Shown: positions 27,275 to 36,376, counted from the stretch's first letter. The stretch: 64,000 nt of DNA from Treponema_I sp045599005 (GCA_045599005.1 JAZRVF010000012.1:129634-193633); one strand, 5' to 3'. Made by a program: numbers and translations. The notes: a model not told the origin generated them from the sequence alone.

Positions 27275-28180
27275 TCAGAATTCTTTCACTGCCGCTTCTT
27301 CTGTGACTTCAGACTTGTATTCTGAAAGCCAGCGCACAACCGAGTCAATCCATTGGTCCTGACTTAATCCTTCAAGCAGGAAACGGTCAAACATGAATTC
27401 AATATATCCCCGAATCTGCCGTCTGTCCTCTTCTGCAATATCCTCGCAACTTACAAAAAGTGCATCAATAAGCCGGACAGCATCCTCAACCCTGAATACA
27501 TCACCCTGAGTGACACAGAGAAGATACAAAGCGGCAGGAATGCAGTTCACGCTGTGCTGCTTTATGTAGAGAACACTCTCACTGATTGCAACTGCCGTTC
27601 TGAAAGCTTCCTCGCAGAGTGTCTTCCGGGTTTCCTCAGAAAAACCGAGTTTTCCAATTATTCTTTCAACATATTTCCAGGTCAGGCAGACAAGCACGAT
27701 ATGAAGACTCGGGACACACAGAAAATGGGGATCAAAAGCATGAATTGTGCCGAAACCTTTGTGTCTCACATGTTTCGGTCTGTAAGTTGTGGACATAGAC
27801 CTTCGGTAAACAAGTGAAGCATTGTAATAACAGTCCCTGAGGCGGCCCATGTAATCACTTACATCCATGCGGTATTCAGAGCGCGGCAGACGATAGATCA
27901 GAAGACTTACGGGACGGATGAAGAAATCAACGAATTCCAGGTAATCCTCAACTTTGTCCGGTGTAAATTTGATTTTAAGATCCAGAGGATGATCCACATG
28001 AACAACAGGAATCTTCCGGATTTTGAATTTGACTGAAAACTGGAGAAAAAAGAAGTTTTTTAGCACTGTAAAAATCAGTCTCCAGAATTTGCTGATGGAT
28101 TTGCCTAAGAATGGAACCGTAAGCCATGATACTATTGTCTTGTAATCGGACAGAGATTTTTTTTCACTTTGTTTTAGCAC
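27275..28180 (-). CDS. Uncharacterised protein with PAP2-like motifs
   Basis: A 301-residue protein without a clear family name. Two stretches recall the lipid phosphatase/phosphotransferase PAP2 superfamily: CVPSLHIVLV (PSxH motif) and SESVLYIKQHSVNC (SxxxYxxxH motif). The aspartate that usually follows the second histidine is missing. A few hydrophobic stretches exist (FWRLIFTVLKNFFFLQF; FLCVPSLHIVLVCLTW), but it is not strongly membranous. The start is uncertain: there is no ATG near the N-terminus. GTG at 28180 is preferred because TTGACA-N17-AAAGAT lies 6 nt upstream; TTG at 28186 is the alternative. Confidence 0.6.
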   Translation of the reverse strand: MLKQSEKKSLSDYKTIVSWLTVPFLGKSISKFWRLIFTVLKNFFFLQFSVKFKIRKIPVVHVDHPLDLKIKFTPDKVEDYLEFVDFFIRPVSLLIYRLPRSEYRMDVSDYMGRLRDCYYNASLVYRRSMSTTYRPKHVRHKGFGTIHAFDPHFLCVPSLHIVLVCLTWKYVERIIGKLGFSEETRKTLCEEAFRTAVAISESVLYIKQHSVNCIPAALYLLCVTQGDVFRVEDAVRLIDALFVSCEDIAEEDRRQIRGYIEFMFDRFLLEGLSQDQWIDSVVRWLSEYKSEVTEEAAVKEF

Positions 28181-28186
28181 GTTCAA

Positions 28187-28215
28187 ATCTTTTACAATTT
28201 TGTGCTTTTTGTCAA
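28187..28215 (-). promoter_or_regulatory. Candidate promoter of the PAP2-like gene
   Basis: On the minus strand TTGACA (28215-28210), 17-bp spacer, AAAGAT (28192-28187), 6 nt, GTG. The -35 is perfect; the -10 is weak (3 of 6). Confidence 0.4.
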
Positions 28216-28298
28216 CATATCAGGCTGTCAGCATTCACTTTGCCATTTCGGGGAACTACGTCATTCTGAGCACCAAAAAACAATATGTGAGTTCGGGC

Positions 28299-28466
28299 AG
28301 ATCCTTCGACTCCATTCACTTCGTTCATTCCGCTCAGGATGACACGGGTGTGTCAATAACTTCATACATTCCGCTCAGGATGACACGGGTGTGTCAATTA
28401 CTTCGTTCATTCCGCTCAGCACAACAACCATTGCGTGATGGCATTCCGCTCAGCACGCCAGACGGA
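28299..28466. repeat. Intergenic GCTCAGGATGACA-type repeat cluster R1
   Basis: Holds GATCCTTCGACTCC, ACTTCGTTCATTCCGCTCAG and GGATGACACGGGTGTGTCAA, with the ATTCCGCTCAG(GATGACA) part repeated four times. The same modules, in either orientation, occur at 53787, 55850 and 57858. It fills the gap between the PAP2-like gene and the end of the DUF362 gene. Confidence 0.8.
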
Positions 28467-28470
28467 TTTG

Positions 28471-29637
28471 TCAGAAACGGTGAAGTGTGATTGCCTCAAC
28501 AGGACAGATTTCATGACAGCAGAAACAGTGCAGACATTTCTTGCGGTCAATGAATTCCACTTTCGCATTTTTTGCGGCCCCGGTATTTTTCTTCTGAGGA
28601 TCCGCACCTTCTCTGTATCTGTCAAAGCGGATGGTCTGAGGCGGACAGATTTCTATGCAACGGCCGCACCTTATGCATTTCTTCGCATCAAAGCGTGGTG
28701 TCTTCACAAAAACCAGTGTGGCAAGAGAGTTAAGGAATCCGGGAAGCATTTTCTGCAGTGTAATGGAAGCGGACGCATCTTTGACAATCTTGAAGTCTCT
28801 GTTACGGATCTGCTCAAAAGCCGCACCGGCAAACTCAATTTCTTCCGGTGAATCAAGCCACAGTCCGCGCTGCATGGCATCCTCAAGATTCACAATCTGA
28901 TGAGGATTGTAACCCACAGCAGAAGCACAGGCCCAGTCCAGAGCAAGAATATTATCAGAAGCCGCAAGAAATCCCAGCTGGATCGGATCTCCGTTTCCGG
29001 GGCCGCCCATTCCTTCCATGCCGACAATTGCGTCCATAATCGCGTATTCAGGTTTTGCCGCAAGAACAAGATCCGTTAGATAAGCCCCAAAATCCTTTTT
29101 ATCAGCAAAACGGTAATGCATCTGCGCTTTCTTAAGGCCAACCACCAGTCCGAAAAGATTTTTCATGGCTCCGGTATATGACATGAACTGATGGCTCTTC
29201 AGTTTTGAAAGGGAAACGACAACATCAGCCTCCTCAAGAACCGCAGTCATCTCGATCTGTCTGATTATTTTTCCTTCCGGAATCGGATACATGCGGCAGT
29301 CTGAGAATTCCTTCCATTCGCCCCCGTTATTGATCACCTGGTCATATGTGCCTACAGATTTTGCGGTGCTCGTGGGATTTGCCGTCGCAGGTGATTCACC
29401 GACAATAACGCGACCGGCTCCCAGTTCAACAAAAGCCTTAACTGCAGCACCGACAACAACAGGATGTGTACAGACCGCGGCTTCCGGTTTTTTGGCAGAA
29501 AGCATGTTCGGTTTGAGCAGAACTGTTTTACTTTTTACATCAGGCGGCGGCACCAGCTCCATCATTTTTCTGATCGAGGCATAAACTGCATCAAAATTGT
29601 ATTCTGCGCATAAATCAAGGGCAACGGTCTTTGTCAT
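28471..29637 (-). CDS. DUF362 protein with two 4Fe-4S clusters
   Basis: A 388-residue protein: an N-terminal DUF362 domain (LLKPNMLSAKKPEAAVCTHP, GAGRVIVGESPA, LKSHQFMSYTGAMKNLFGLV) followed by a ferredoxin-type domain with CIRCGRCIEICPP and CLHCFCCHEICPV, each a CxxCxxCxxxCP motif. DUF362 ferredoxins are widespread in anaerobes; their substrate is not established. The start at 29637 is preferred (CGGAG upstream); the codon before it is a TTG. Confidence 0.85.
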   Translation of the reverse strand: MTKTVALDLCAEYNFDAVYASIRKMMELVPPPDVKSKTVLLKPNMLSAKKPEAAVCTHPVVVGAAVKAFVELGAGRVIVGESPATANPTSTAKSVGTYDQVINNGGEWKEFSDCRMYPIPEGKIIRQIEMTAVLEEADVVVSLSKLKSHQFMSYTGAMKNLFGLVVGLKKAQMHYRFADKKDFGAYLTDLVLAAKPEYAIMDAIVGMEGMGGPGNGDPIQLGFLAASDNILALDWACASAVGYNPHQIVNLEDAMQRGLWLDSPEEIEFAGAAFEQIRNRDFKIVKDASASITLQKMLPGFLNSLATLVFVKTPRFDAKKCIRCGRCIEICPPQTIRFDRYREGADPQKKNTGAAKNAKVEFIDRKKCLHCFCCHEICPVEAITLHRF

Positions 29638-29723
29638 CAAAAAACTCCGTAAACAACAGTTTTCTTAAGTATTTTTTAAATTGCCGGCAAAATCAAGCCT
29701 TTTTTTTCGGTCTATCCGGAAAA

Positions 29724-31064
29724 TCACAGTAATGAGCGTTTTTTCCATCTGCCGCTTCTCAACCGCAGAATGAAACAGATTGAGCGCACAACCCAGTCAC
29801 ACATCATTGCATACCATGTTCCCAATGCCCCGAAACCGCAGAATCTGGCAAACACATAACTCAGTCCGATGCGCACCGTCCACATGGAAATAAAGGAAAC
29901 AATCATGGTGAACTTTGCGTCATTGGAAGCCCGGAGCGCGTTGGGCAGAGCAAAGGACGAGGGCCAGAAGATCATGCAGTTTATTCCGTGGCACATGAGC
30001 ATCTGCCATGCAAGGTGCGCAGTATCAGGCGACATGTTGTACAAGGATACCAGCTGCCTTGAACAGAGAAGCAGGGGCACATTCAGAAGGATTGTTCCGA
30101 CATAACCGATCATCATAAGCCGTCTGGTAAAATATTCCGCCTCATCAGCACGTCCCGCACCCATACACTGCCCTACAACAGTAAGAAGCGCAAGTCCGAC
30201 GGAAGAGGCTGGCAGGACCTCAAAACTTGCGACAGTGTTTGAAGCCGCATTTGCAGCGATTGCACCCGTTCCGAATTCGGCCACAAGTGTGATCACAAGG
30301 ATTTTTCCCAGCTGAAAAACACTGTTCTCAAGGCCGTTGGGCACACCGATCTGCATGATTTTCTTGATCAATGGAAGTTCCAGAGGCGTTTTTGACAGAC
30401 CGAGAATGCTTATCTGTCTGCTGTATTCGGGCTTTCTGAGCAGAACCAGCATGACGACAGAAGCAAGAGTGCGTGAGACAAAGGTCGGGATTGCGACACC
30501 TTCCGTACCGCTGTGCATTCCGTAGAGCATGATTGCGTTGCCGCCGATGTTAACCACATTGATCAGCAGACCGGTCCACATGGCGACACGGCTGTTTCCC
30601 TGGGAACGGAAGAGAGCGGCGCAGGCGTTGTAAAGTGCCACAGCGGGAAGTCCCACAAGCATCCACATAAAATAAGTGTCAGCGTTAAGAAGCACGTCAT
30701 TTTCTATTGAGCCGAAAATCAGGCGCAGAATGCCGGAGCGGAAAGGAAAGCAGACAAGTGAAAAGAAGAAAGAACTGGCAACGACAACAAGAATCAGCTG
30801 CTTTGCTGCGGCACTGGCTCTTTCCGGTTCCTTACGGCCGATAAACTGAGAACAGACTACGGCACCACCGGTTGCAAGGGCTGCAAAAAGCTGGTTGATA
30901 AAAATAAAAAGCGTATCTACGAGAGATACGCCTGAAACAGCGGACTCGCCGAGGGCTGAAACCATCATTATGTCTGCCATACCGAGAGTAATGGCAAGAA
31001 ACTGTTCAACCATCAGCGGCCATATCAAAGACCAGATGTCTTTTTTTGAAAAAAGATGTTCCAC
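29724..31064 (-). CDS. MATE-family efflux transporter (second)
   Basis: A 446-residue membrane protein with about 12 hydrophobic segments, MATE type but not closely similar to the one at 20208. Stretches such as WPLMVEQFLAITLGMADIMM, ATGGAVVCSQFIGRKEPERA and VVGQCMGAGRADEAEYF are typical. The start is GTG at 31064; there is no ribosome-binding site but a -10 TATACA lies 6 nt upstream. It is 60 nt beyond the end of putP on the same strand, so partial read-through from putP is possible. Confidence 0.9.
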   Translation of the reverse strand: MEHLFSKKDIWSLIWPLMVEQFLAITLGMADIMMVSALGESAVSGVSLVDTLFIFINQLFAALATGGAVVCSQFIGRKEPERASAAAKQLILVVVASSFFFSLVCFPFRSGILRLIFGSIENDVLLNADTYFMWMLVGLPAVALYNACAALFRSQGNSRVAMWTGLLINVVNIGGNAIMLYGMHSGTEGVAIPTFVSRTLASVVMLVLLRKPEYSRQISILGLSKTPLELPLIKKIMQIGVPNGLENSVFQLGKILVITLVAEFGTGAIAANAASNTVASFEVLPASSVGLALLTVVGQCMGAGRADEAEYFTRRLMMIGYVGTILLNVPLLLCSRQLVSLYNMSPDTAHLAWQMLMCHGINCMIFWPSSFALPNALRASNDAKFTMIVSFISMWTVRIGLSYVFARFCGFGALGTWYAMMCDWVVRSICFILRLRSGRWKKRSLL

Positions 31065-31070
31065 GACTTT

Positions 31071-31099
31071 TGTATATCACAAACAAAAATCGTGGGCAA
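31071..31099 (-). promoter_or_regulatory. Promoter of second MATE gene, likely leaderless
   Basis: Minus strand: TTGCCC (31099-31094), 17-bp spacer, TATACA (31076-31071), AAAGTC, then the GTG start. No Shine-Dalgarno sequence. Confidence 0.6.
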
Positions 31100-31124
31100 G
31101 AAGAATAAGGTCTGCAGATTTCGG

Positions 31125-32639
31125 TCAGTCTTCCATTTCTTTGTAGGCATCGAATTCTGCGAGCATGTCAACATCTTTGTTTTTGTCCAGCAGACTGATG
31201 ACAACTGTAAGAATCAGACAGACCACAAAGCCGGGAACGATTTCGTACAGATCGAAGATTCCGCCGGAAACGTTGTGCCATGCAACAACAGTGACCGCAC
31301 CGCCGATCAGACCGGCAACAGCACCTTTTGCTGTTGTTCCGCGCCAGAAAAGTGCAAGAAGAATGATCGGTCCGAATGTTCCGCCGAATCCGGCCCATGC
31401 ATAACTTACCAGGCCGAAGATTGAGCTGTCAGGATTGAGTGACAGGACAAAAGCGACTGCCGCAATGACAAGAACTGTGATACGTCCCACTGCAAGAACT
31501 TTTTTCTCATCGGCATCTTTCTTGAAAATGCCTTTGTAGATGTCGTTGCTTACCGCACTGGCAGCAGAAAGAAGCTGGCTGTCAGCAGTACTCATTGAAG
31601 CGGCAAGAATCGCGCATAGGAAGATACCTGCAATGAATCCGGGATAAAGCTTGAGCATTGTCTCACTGAACACAGTCTCTGCCGCACCGCCGCTGAGAAG
31701 GTTAGGAAGCAGATAGACAGTTCCCAATGTACCGATGATGAATGTTCCAACATAGGAGATGATCATCCAGACAATACCGATGCGGCGTGCTTTCTTCACT
31801 TCTTTGTTTGAACGGATTCCCATGAAGCGCACGATGATGTGCGGCATACCGAAGTATCCGAGACCCCATGCAAGGGCAGATACAATTGACATACCGGAAT
31901 AGTTCTGGTTCGCAGTGAATTTTCCCATCAGTTCTGCACCGAATTCTCCGGAAATGGCACGGCTGCTGAAGTCAGTTGCCTGCGCAATTGCTGCAGAAGG
32001 TCCGCCCAGTGCGAAAATAACGATTGTACCGGAAATAACGAAAGCGATGAAAATCAGTGCACCCTGGATGAAGTCAGTTGTACAGACTGCAAGGTAACCA
32101 CCCATGATTGTGTAGGACAGGATGATGATAAGTCCGATTACAAGACCGGCCTGATAAGGAAGACCGAAAACAGAGTTGAACAGTTTTGCACAGGCCACAA
32201 AACCTGATGCTGTATAAATCGTGAAGAAGAAAACAATCAGAACAACGGATACGATAGAAAGAATCTTGCTTTTGTCTTTGAAGCGGTTTGTAAAGAATTC
32301 AGGCAGTGTGATTGAATCACCGAAAGCAATTGTACATTTGCGCAGAGGTTTTGCAACGATCAGCCAGCTGAGGTAAGTACCGACAATAAGACCGACTGCG
32401 GTCCAGACAGTTTCTTTTATTCCACCCAGATAACATAGACCGGGAAGTCCCATAAGAAGCCATGCTGATGAGTCAGAAGCTTCTGCACTCAATGCTGTGA
32501 CCCAGGGGCCCAGTTTGCGTCCGCCCAAGAAGAAATCGGAAGCACTTTCGTTTTTCTTCATGTTTCTGAAACCTACGAAAATCATCAGGCCCAGATACAG
32601 AACAAAGGCTACCAGAATGCCGATTGTTTTTGAATCCAC
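31125..32639 (-). CDS. putP: Sodium/proline symporter
   Basis: A 504-residue sodium-solute symporter with about 13 membrane segments. PutP signs include SDFFLGGRKLGPWVTALSA, AEASDSSAWLLMGLPG and FGMPHIIVRFMGIRS. It couples sodium entry to proline uptake. The start is GTG at 32639 preceded by GGGAGATAAAA. A promoter about 200 nt upstream implies a long leader. Confidence 0.93.
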   Translation of the reverse strand: MDSKTIGILVAFVLYLGLMIFVGFRNMKKNESASDFFLGGRKLGPWVTALSAEASDSSAWLLMGLPGLCYLGGIKETVWTAVGLIVGTYLSWLIVAKPLRKCTIAFGDSITLPEFFTNRFKDKSKILSIVSVVLIVFFFTIYTASGFVACAKLFNSVFGLPYQAGLVIGLIIILSYTIMGGYLAVCTTDFIQGALIFIAFVISGTIVIFALGGPSAAIAQATDFSSRAISGEFGAELMGKFTANQNYSGMSIVSALAWGLGYFGMPHIIVRFMGIRSNKEVKKARRIGIVWMIISYVGTFIIGTLGTVYLLPNLLSGGAAETVFSETMLKLYPGFIAGIFLCAILAASMSTADSQLLSAASAVSNDIYKGIFKKDADEKKVLAVGRITVLVIAAVAFVLSLNPDSSIFGLVSYAWAGFGGTFGPIILLALFWRGTTAKGAVAGLIGGAVTVVAWHNVSGGIFDLYEIVPGFVVCLILTVVISLLDKNKDVDMLAEFDAYKEMED

Positions 32640-32829
32640 TTTTATCTCCCATAAAAAGCCGGAACATAATCTTCAGATCTGAAAACTTGAAAACGACTTT
32701 TTACCGTTCGCCAAAGCGAACAATTTAACAAGGCCAGACCTGCAACGCAGATCTGCTGAGAAAAAAGAACCGCGCTGTTTTACGGTGCTTTAATCCTGCC
32801 CTTCTCTTCCATATTTTAGAAATAAGGAA
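32640..32829 (-). promoter_or_regulatory. putP: Long leader of putP, function unknown
   Basis: About 190 nt between the inferred transcription start and the GTG, with no ORF of note. It can form GTTCGC-TTTG-GCGAAC (32711-32726 region) and other stems, but none is followed by a T-run. It could be a regulatory leader; I recognise no known riboswitch. Confidence 0.35.
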
Positions 32830-32835
32830 CGAGTG

Positions 32836-32865
32836 ATAATATCATATTTATGCAGTTTTTTGCAA
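32836..32865 (-). promoter_or_regulatory. putP: Candidate putP promoter
   Basis: Minus strand: TTGCAA (32865-32860), 18-bp spacer, TATTAT (32841-32836). The 11-mer TGCATAAATAT occurs twice, once in the spacer and once just upstream of the -35, spaced about two helical turns apart, so it may bind a regulator. Confidence 0.5.
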
Positions 32866-32895
32866 TATTTATGCATTCTTCAGATCCGCTCGGAA

Positions 32896-32927
32896 CAAAA
32901 AAAACACGCCTGAAAACTCAGACGTGT
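32896..32927 (-). terminator. Terminator of the uxuB-uxuA operon
   Basis: Minus strand: ACACGTCTGA, loop GTTT, TCAGGCGTGT, then T7-T8. One T-G wobble in a 10-bp stem. It lies about 50 nt after the uxuA stop; a second stem TGTGGC/GCCACA (32948-32970) lies between them. Confidence 0.85.
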
Positions 32928-32977
32928 CTGCATAATATCTTTGCAGATGTGGCGGACTGATCCAGCCACACCCTCTG

Positions 32978-34048
32978 TCAGCGCGGGTATTCCTTGCTTA
33001 CAGCTTCCCAAAGACCGTTCAGATATGCACAGCCGAGGGCGCGGTCATAAAGACCGTAACCAGGCATCGCAACTTCGCCCCAGATCGCGCGTCCGTGGTC
33101 AGGACGGATGCAGCCGTCAAAACCGGTTTCGTACAATGTCTTTGTGATTGCATACATATCAAAAGTTCCGTCTGCAGAAAGATGGGCAGCTTCCTGGAAT
33201 TTTCCGGGTTTTTCGTGCCACAGGTTACGGAGGTGTGCAAAATGTATGCGTCCTTTGCATGCGCGGATGATGTCGCACAGGTCGTTGTCAGGATTTGATC
33301 CCAGAGAGCCGGTGCAGAGTGTGATTCCGTTATGGGGATTGTCTACAGCCTTGAGCATGCGGACAATTTTTTCCTTTCCGGTGATAATGCGCGGAAGGTT
33401 GAACACAGGCCAGGCCGGATCATCAGGATGAATTGCCATGTCAATTCCGTATTTGTCACATACAGGCATGATCGCCTTGAGGAAGTAAACCAGATTGTTG
33501 AACAGTTTCTCTTCATCAACATCTTTATAGGCATCAAAAAGTTCCTTGATGCGTGCCATGCGTTCAGGCTCCCAGCCGGGAAGGACAAAACCGTTGGATT
33601 TCTTGTCCAGAGAAGAGAACATTTCCTCAGGGTTGATCTGATCGATCACACTCTGGTCATAGGCAAGGACAGTGGAACCGTCGGGACGGACTTTGGCAAG
33701 ATCACTGCGTGTCCAGTCAAAAACGGGCATGAAGTTATAGCAGACCATGTGAATGTCTTCTTTGCCTAAAACTTCCAGTGTCTTGATGTAGTTCTCAATG
33801 TATTCATCACGGCGGGGACTTCCTGTCTTGATGTCATCATGAATGTTCACGCTTTCAATACCGGAGATTTCCAGACCGTGAGCCTCAACATCCTCGCGGA
33901 TTGAATGCACACGCTCCTGAGTCCATGCCTCACCGGGAACACTGTCGTAAACTGTTGTGATAACGCCTTTAACACCCGGAATCTGCCGGATCTGTTCCAA
34001 AGTAACGGAATCGAATCCTTTTCCGTACCATCTGAATGTCATTTTCAT
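32978..34048 (-). CDS. uxuA: Mannonate dehydratase
   Basis: A 356-residue TIM-barrel enzyme that removes water from D-mannonate to give 2-keto-3-deoxygluconate, in glucuronate breakdown. UxuA stretches visible are TFRWYGKG, SIREDVEAHGLEISGIESVN, MAIHPDDPAWP, GITLCTGSLGSNPDND and IRPDHGRAIWGE with metal-binding His/Cys/Asp. AGAGG precedes the ATG at 34048. It follows uxuB by 10 nt on the same strand. Confidence 0.95.
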   Translation of the reverse strand: MKMTFRWYGKGFDSVTLEQIRQIPGVKGVITTVYDSVPGEAWTQERVHSIREDVEAHGLEISGIESVNIHDDIKTGSPRRDEYIENYIKTLEVLGKEDIHMVCYNFMPVFDWTRSDLAKVRPDGSTVLAYDQSVIDQINPEEMFSSLDKKSNGFVLPGWEPERMARIKELFDAYKDVDEEKLFNNLVYFLKAIMPVCDKYGIDMAIHPDDPAWPVFNLPRIITGKEKIVRMLKAVDNPHNGITLCTGSLGSNPDNDLCDIIRACKGRIHFAHLRNLWHEKPGKFQEAAHLSADGTFDMYAITKTLYETGFDGCIRPDHGRAIWGEVAMPGYGLYDRALGCAYLNGLWEAVSKEYPR

Positions 34049-34058
34049 TTTTATGCCT

Positions 34059-35687
34059 CTAGTTCAAATACTCTGCAAGTGTTTTTTCAACTGTTCCGGT
34101 ACCGGAGATCAGTTTTCCAAAAATCTCTTCAATTTTTCCAGCAAGTGGAGTTGTGGTCAGGTCAGTACCGAAAATCGTGGTGTTTTTGAAAAGCGGCTCA
34201 AGAACACCTGCCGCACATTCCGGGTTACCGAGTCTGACAGGAGCAAGGATTTTCTGCAGCTGATCCATCATAGGATCGCTTGACACAGCGAATTCCTCGC
34301 CTTTGTCATTGATTCCGAGAAGATAGCGGAGCCAGCCTGCAATTGCAAGAGGGATTCCGACCATTGAATCAAGACTGCGGCCTTCACGGATGTAGGATTT
34401 GACTGTCTCTCCGAAACGGACGGGAACTTTCTGGGATGTGTCCGTAGCAATCCGCTCAGGTGTGTCAGGAATGCCGGGATTCGGCAGACGCTCCATCACA
34501 ACCTCATCAATAAAGGCCCTTGGTTTCAGGATGCCAGGATCAACAACCACCGGAAGACCTTCGTCATAACCGATTTTCTTTATGAGTGCCACCAGAAGAG
34601 GATTTGTCATCTCCTCGGCGATGGATCTGTTGCCAAGAAGACAGCCGTAAACAGCAAGTGCTGTGTGGAGCGGATTGAGACAGGTAGTGACCTTCATTGT
34701 CTCAGTGCGGTTGACTGTGTCACGGTCTGCAAGATAGACACCGCTTCCGGAAAGTCTGTCAAATGCGGGGCGCCCGTTGGGGAAATTGTCCTCAATGACC
34801 AGATACTGAGGTTTTTCTGCGTTTACGAAAGGTGCAATAAATGTCTTACGGTTTGTCGTAACAGGAGCAATGTTCACAATGCCTGATTCCTCAAGTTTTG
34901 CCTGAACACTGGCTGCAGGGCGCGGTGTGATTTTGTCGATCATTGACCAGGGGAAGGAAACACGCTTTGAATCATGGAGGTAATCAATAAATCCTGCGTC
35001 AACAAATCCGTTTTTCAGCCAGCCATCAGCCACTGCAAAAACTGCATTCTGAAGTTTCTCACCATTGTGGGAACAGTTATCCATGCTTACAAGAGCAAGG
35101 GGGTTTCCACCTTTTCTGTAGCGTTCCAGAACAAGGGATGTAACAACGCTCATTGCATGTACAGGTCTGTCAGGGCCGTTGGCAATGTCTGCGGCAGCCA
35201 CCGCTGACAGTTCCCCGTTCATTCCGTAAAGGGAATAACCTTTTTCAGTAATGGTGAAACTTGCCATCTTGAAGGAATCAGCAGAAAAAATCGCTTTGAG
35301 TCTGTTCCAGTATGTGCTGTCTGACGAATCTGCATGAAGCCCTTCTGCAACAGAAGCCACGATTCTCTTTTCAAGAGAGCCGTCTGCGTTCATCAGTGCA
35401 AGAAGGGTGAGATTGTCATAAGGCTTATAGATTCTGTCTATGATTTCGTAGTCAAAAGTATCTGCTGCAATTATTCCGGTCTGAGCAAGGCCTTCGTTCA
35501 AAAGTTTCTGGGCCAGGTCAGCAATGAAGCCTCTGAAAATATTTCCTGCGCCAAAATGGAGCCATTCCGGAGTCTGCTCTGTCTGTGCGCGCATTCTGTC
35601 AATGTCAAAAGCAGGAAGTTCAACACCCGCGTTTTCCCACTCAGTTTTTTTTGCGCCTGAGAGCTGCGCCTTTTGTAATTCTAACAT
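34059..35687 (-). CDS. uxuB: D-mannonate oxidoreductase (fructuronate reductase)
   Basis: A 542-residue member of the mannitol dehydrogenase family that reduces D-fructuronate to D-mannonate with NADH, feeding UxuA. Family signs are WLHFGAGNIFRGFIADLAQ, SMDNCSHNGEKLQ and the KxxxxN-type active-site region ITPRPAASVQ. The N-terminus MLELQKAQL is the usual one for the family, so the ATG at 35687 is trusted although no ribosome-binding site precedes it. Promoter and a 20-bp palindrome overlap the start codon. No uxaC or kdgK is in the window. Confidence 0.93.
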   Translation of the reverse strand: MLELQKAQLSGAKKTEWENAGVELPAFDIDRMRAQTEQTPEWLHFGAGNIFRGFIADLAQKLLNEGLAQTGIIAADTFDYEIIDRIYKPYDNLTLLALMNADGSLEKRIVASVAEGLHADSSDSTYWNRLKAIFSADSFKMASFTITEKGYSLYGMNGELSAVAAADIANGPDRPVHAMSVVTSLVLERYRKGGNPLALVSMDNCSHNGEKLQNAVFAVADGWLKNGFVDAGFIDYLHDSKRVSFPWSMIDKITPRPAASVQAKLEESGIVNIAPVTTNRKTFIAPFVNAEKPQYLVIEDNFPNGRPAFDRLSGSGVYLADRDTVNRTETMKVTTCLNPLHTALAVYGCLLGNRSIAEEMTNPLLVALIKKIGYDEGLPVVVDPGILKPRAFIDEVVMERLPNPGIPDTPERIATDTSQKVPVRFGETVKSYIREGRSLDSMVGIPLAIAGWLRYLLGINDKGEEFAVSSDPMMDQLQKILAPVRLGNPECAAGVLEPLFKNTTIFGTDLTTTPLAGKIEEIFGKLISGTGTVEKTLAEYLN

Positions 35688-35722
35688 ACTAGAATGTTAG
35701 TTCAACAATGTGTCAAAGTCAA
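35681..35722 (-). promoter_or_regulatory. uxuB: uxuB promoter and operator over the start codon
   Basis: Minus strand: TTGACT (35722-35717), 17-bp spacer, TAACAT (35699-35694), TCTAGT, ATG. The palindrome CTAACAT-N6-ATGTTAG (35681-35700) covers the -10, the start point and the ATG, ideal for repression by a GntR- or LacI-like regulator responding to hexuronate. The mRNA would be leaderless. Confidence 0.65.
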
Positions 35723-35770
35723 TAGTTTAACCAATCAGATGTTTTCTTATTTTAAAAATTTTCAGATTAT

Positions 35771-36376
35771 TTACAGGCGCTCAACAAAGACAGTGGCATT
35801 TGTCATTTCCCGGATGTTTGAGCAGAGTCTGTCAAACTGGTCTGCGTGTATCTGACCTGAAATACAGACTTTTTCCGTGTATTCCTCAGTCAGATCAGAA
35901 ATTCTGTAGTTCTGCAGCGAGTATTTGATTCTGTCCAGAAGTTCGTAAGGCACTGTCATGAAGAATCCGCATTTTTCCACATAAGGCTCAAAAAGTCCCG
36001 CCCCGGCCGCGCCATCAAGGACAAGTTTCGCACTGTCACCGTAAGCTTTCACCAGCCCGCCGGTGCCAAGAAGGGTTCCACCGAAGTAGCGGGTCACTGT
36101 CAGAAGGACATTGGTCACACCTCTGCCCTTAAGCACATCAAGCACAGGACGCCCGGCTGTTCCGGAAGGTTCACCGTCGTCACTCATGCCCATCACTTCT
36201 GCACCAAGCCCCGCAATAAACGCGTGGACAACATGAGTGGCGTCCGCATAACGGGTTTTCTGCGCCTTCAAGGTATCCCGGGCCTCTGTCTGAGTTGTCA
36301 CCGGCAGAACCTCTCCTATGAAGCGGGATCCCTTTACGGTCAGTTCAGCTGCAAAGCTTCCGGTGAGGATAAGCAT
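35771..36376 (-). CDS. YigZ/IMPACT-family protein
   Basis: A 201-residue protein of the YigZ/IMPACT family: KGSRFIGEVLPV, the THVVHAF region, GMSDDGEPSGTAGRPVLDVL and VTRYFGGTLLGTGGLVKAYG are the family signature. The eukaryotic relative regulates translation; the bacterial role is unclear. Two starts are possible, 36376 (used here) and 36397; neither has a clear ribosome-binding site, and both lie inside the end of the upstream gene (overlap of 37 or 58 nt), so translation is likely coupled. Confidence 0.88.
   Translation of the reverse strand: MLILTGSFAAELTVKGSRFIGEVLPVTTQTEARDTLKAQKTRYADATHVVHAFIAGLGAEVMGMSDDGEPSGTAGRPVLDVLKGRGVTNVLLTVTRYFGGTLLGTGGLVKAYGDSAKLVLDGAAGAGLFEPYVEKCGFFMTVPYELLDRIKYSLQNYRISDLTEEYTEKVCISGQIHADQFDRLCSNIREMTNATVFVERL

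Noticed and set aside
28200..28490. 96-residue open frame in repeat cluster R1
   Set aside because: Translated repeats; no ribosome-binding site and no resemblance to a protein family.
32836..32880. ArgR box at the putP promoter
   Set aside because: TGCATAAATAT resembles half an arginine-repressor box but the full palindrome is not convincing; kept only as a doubled motif.
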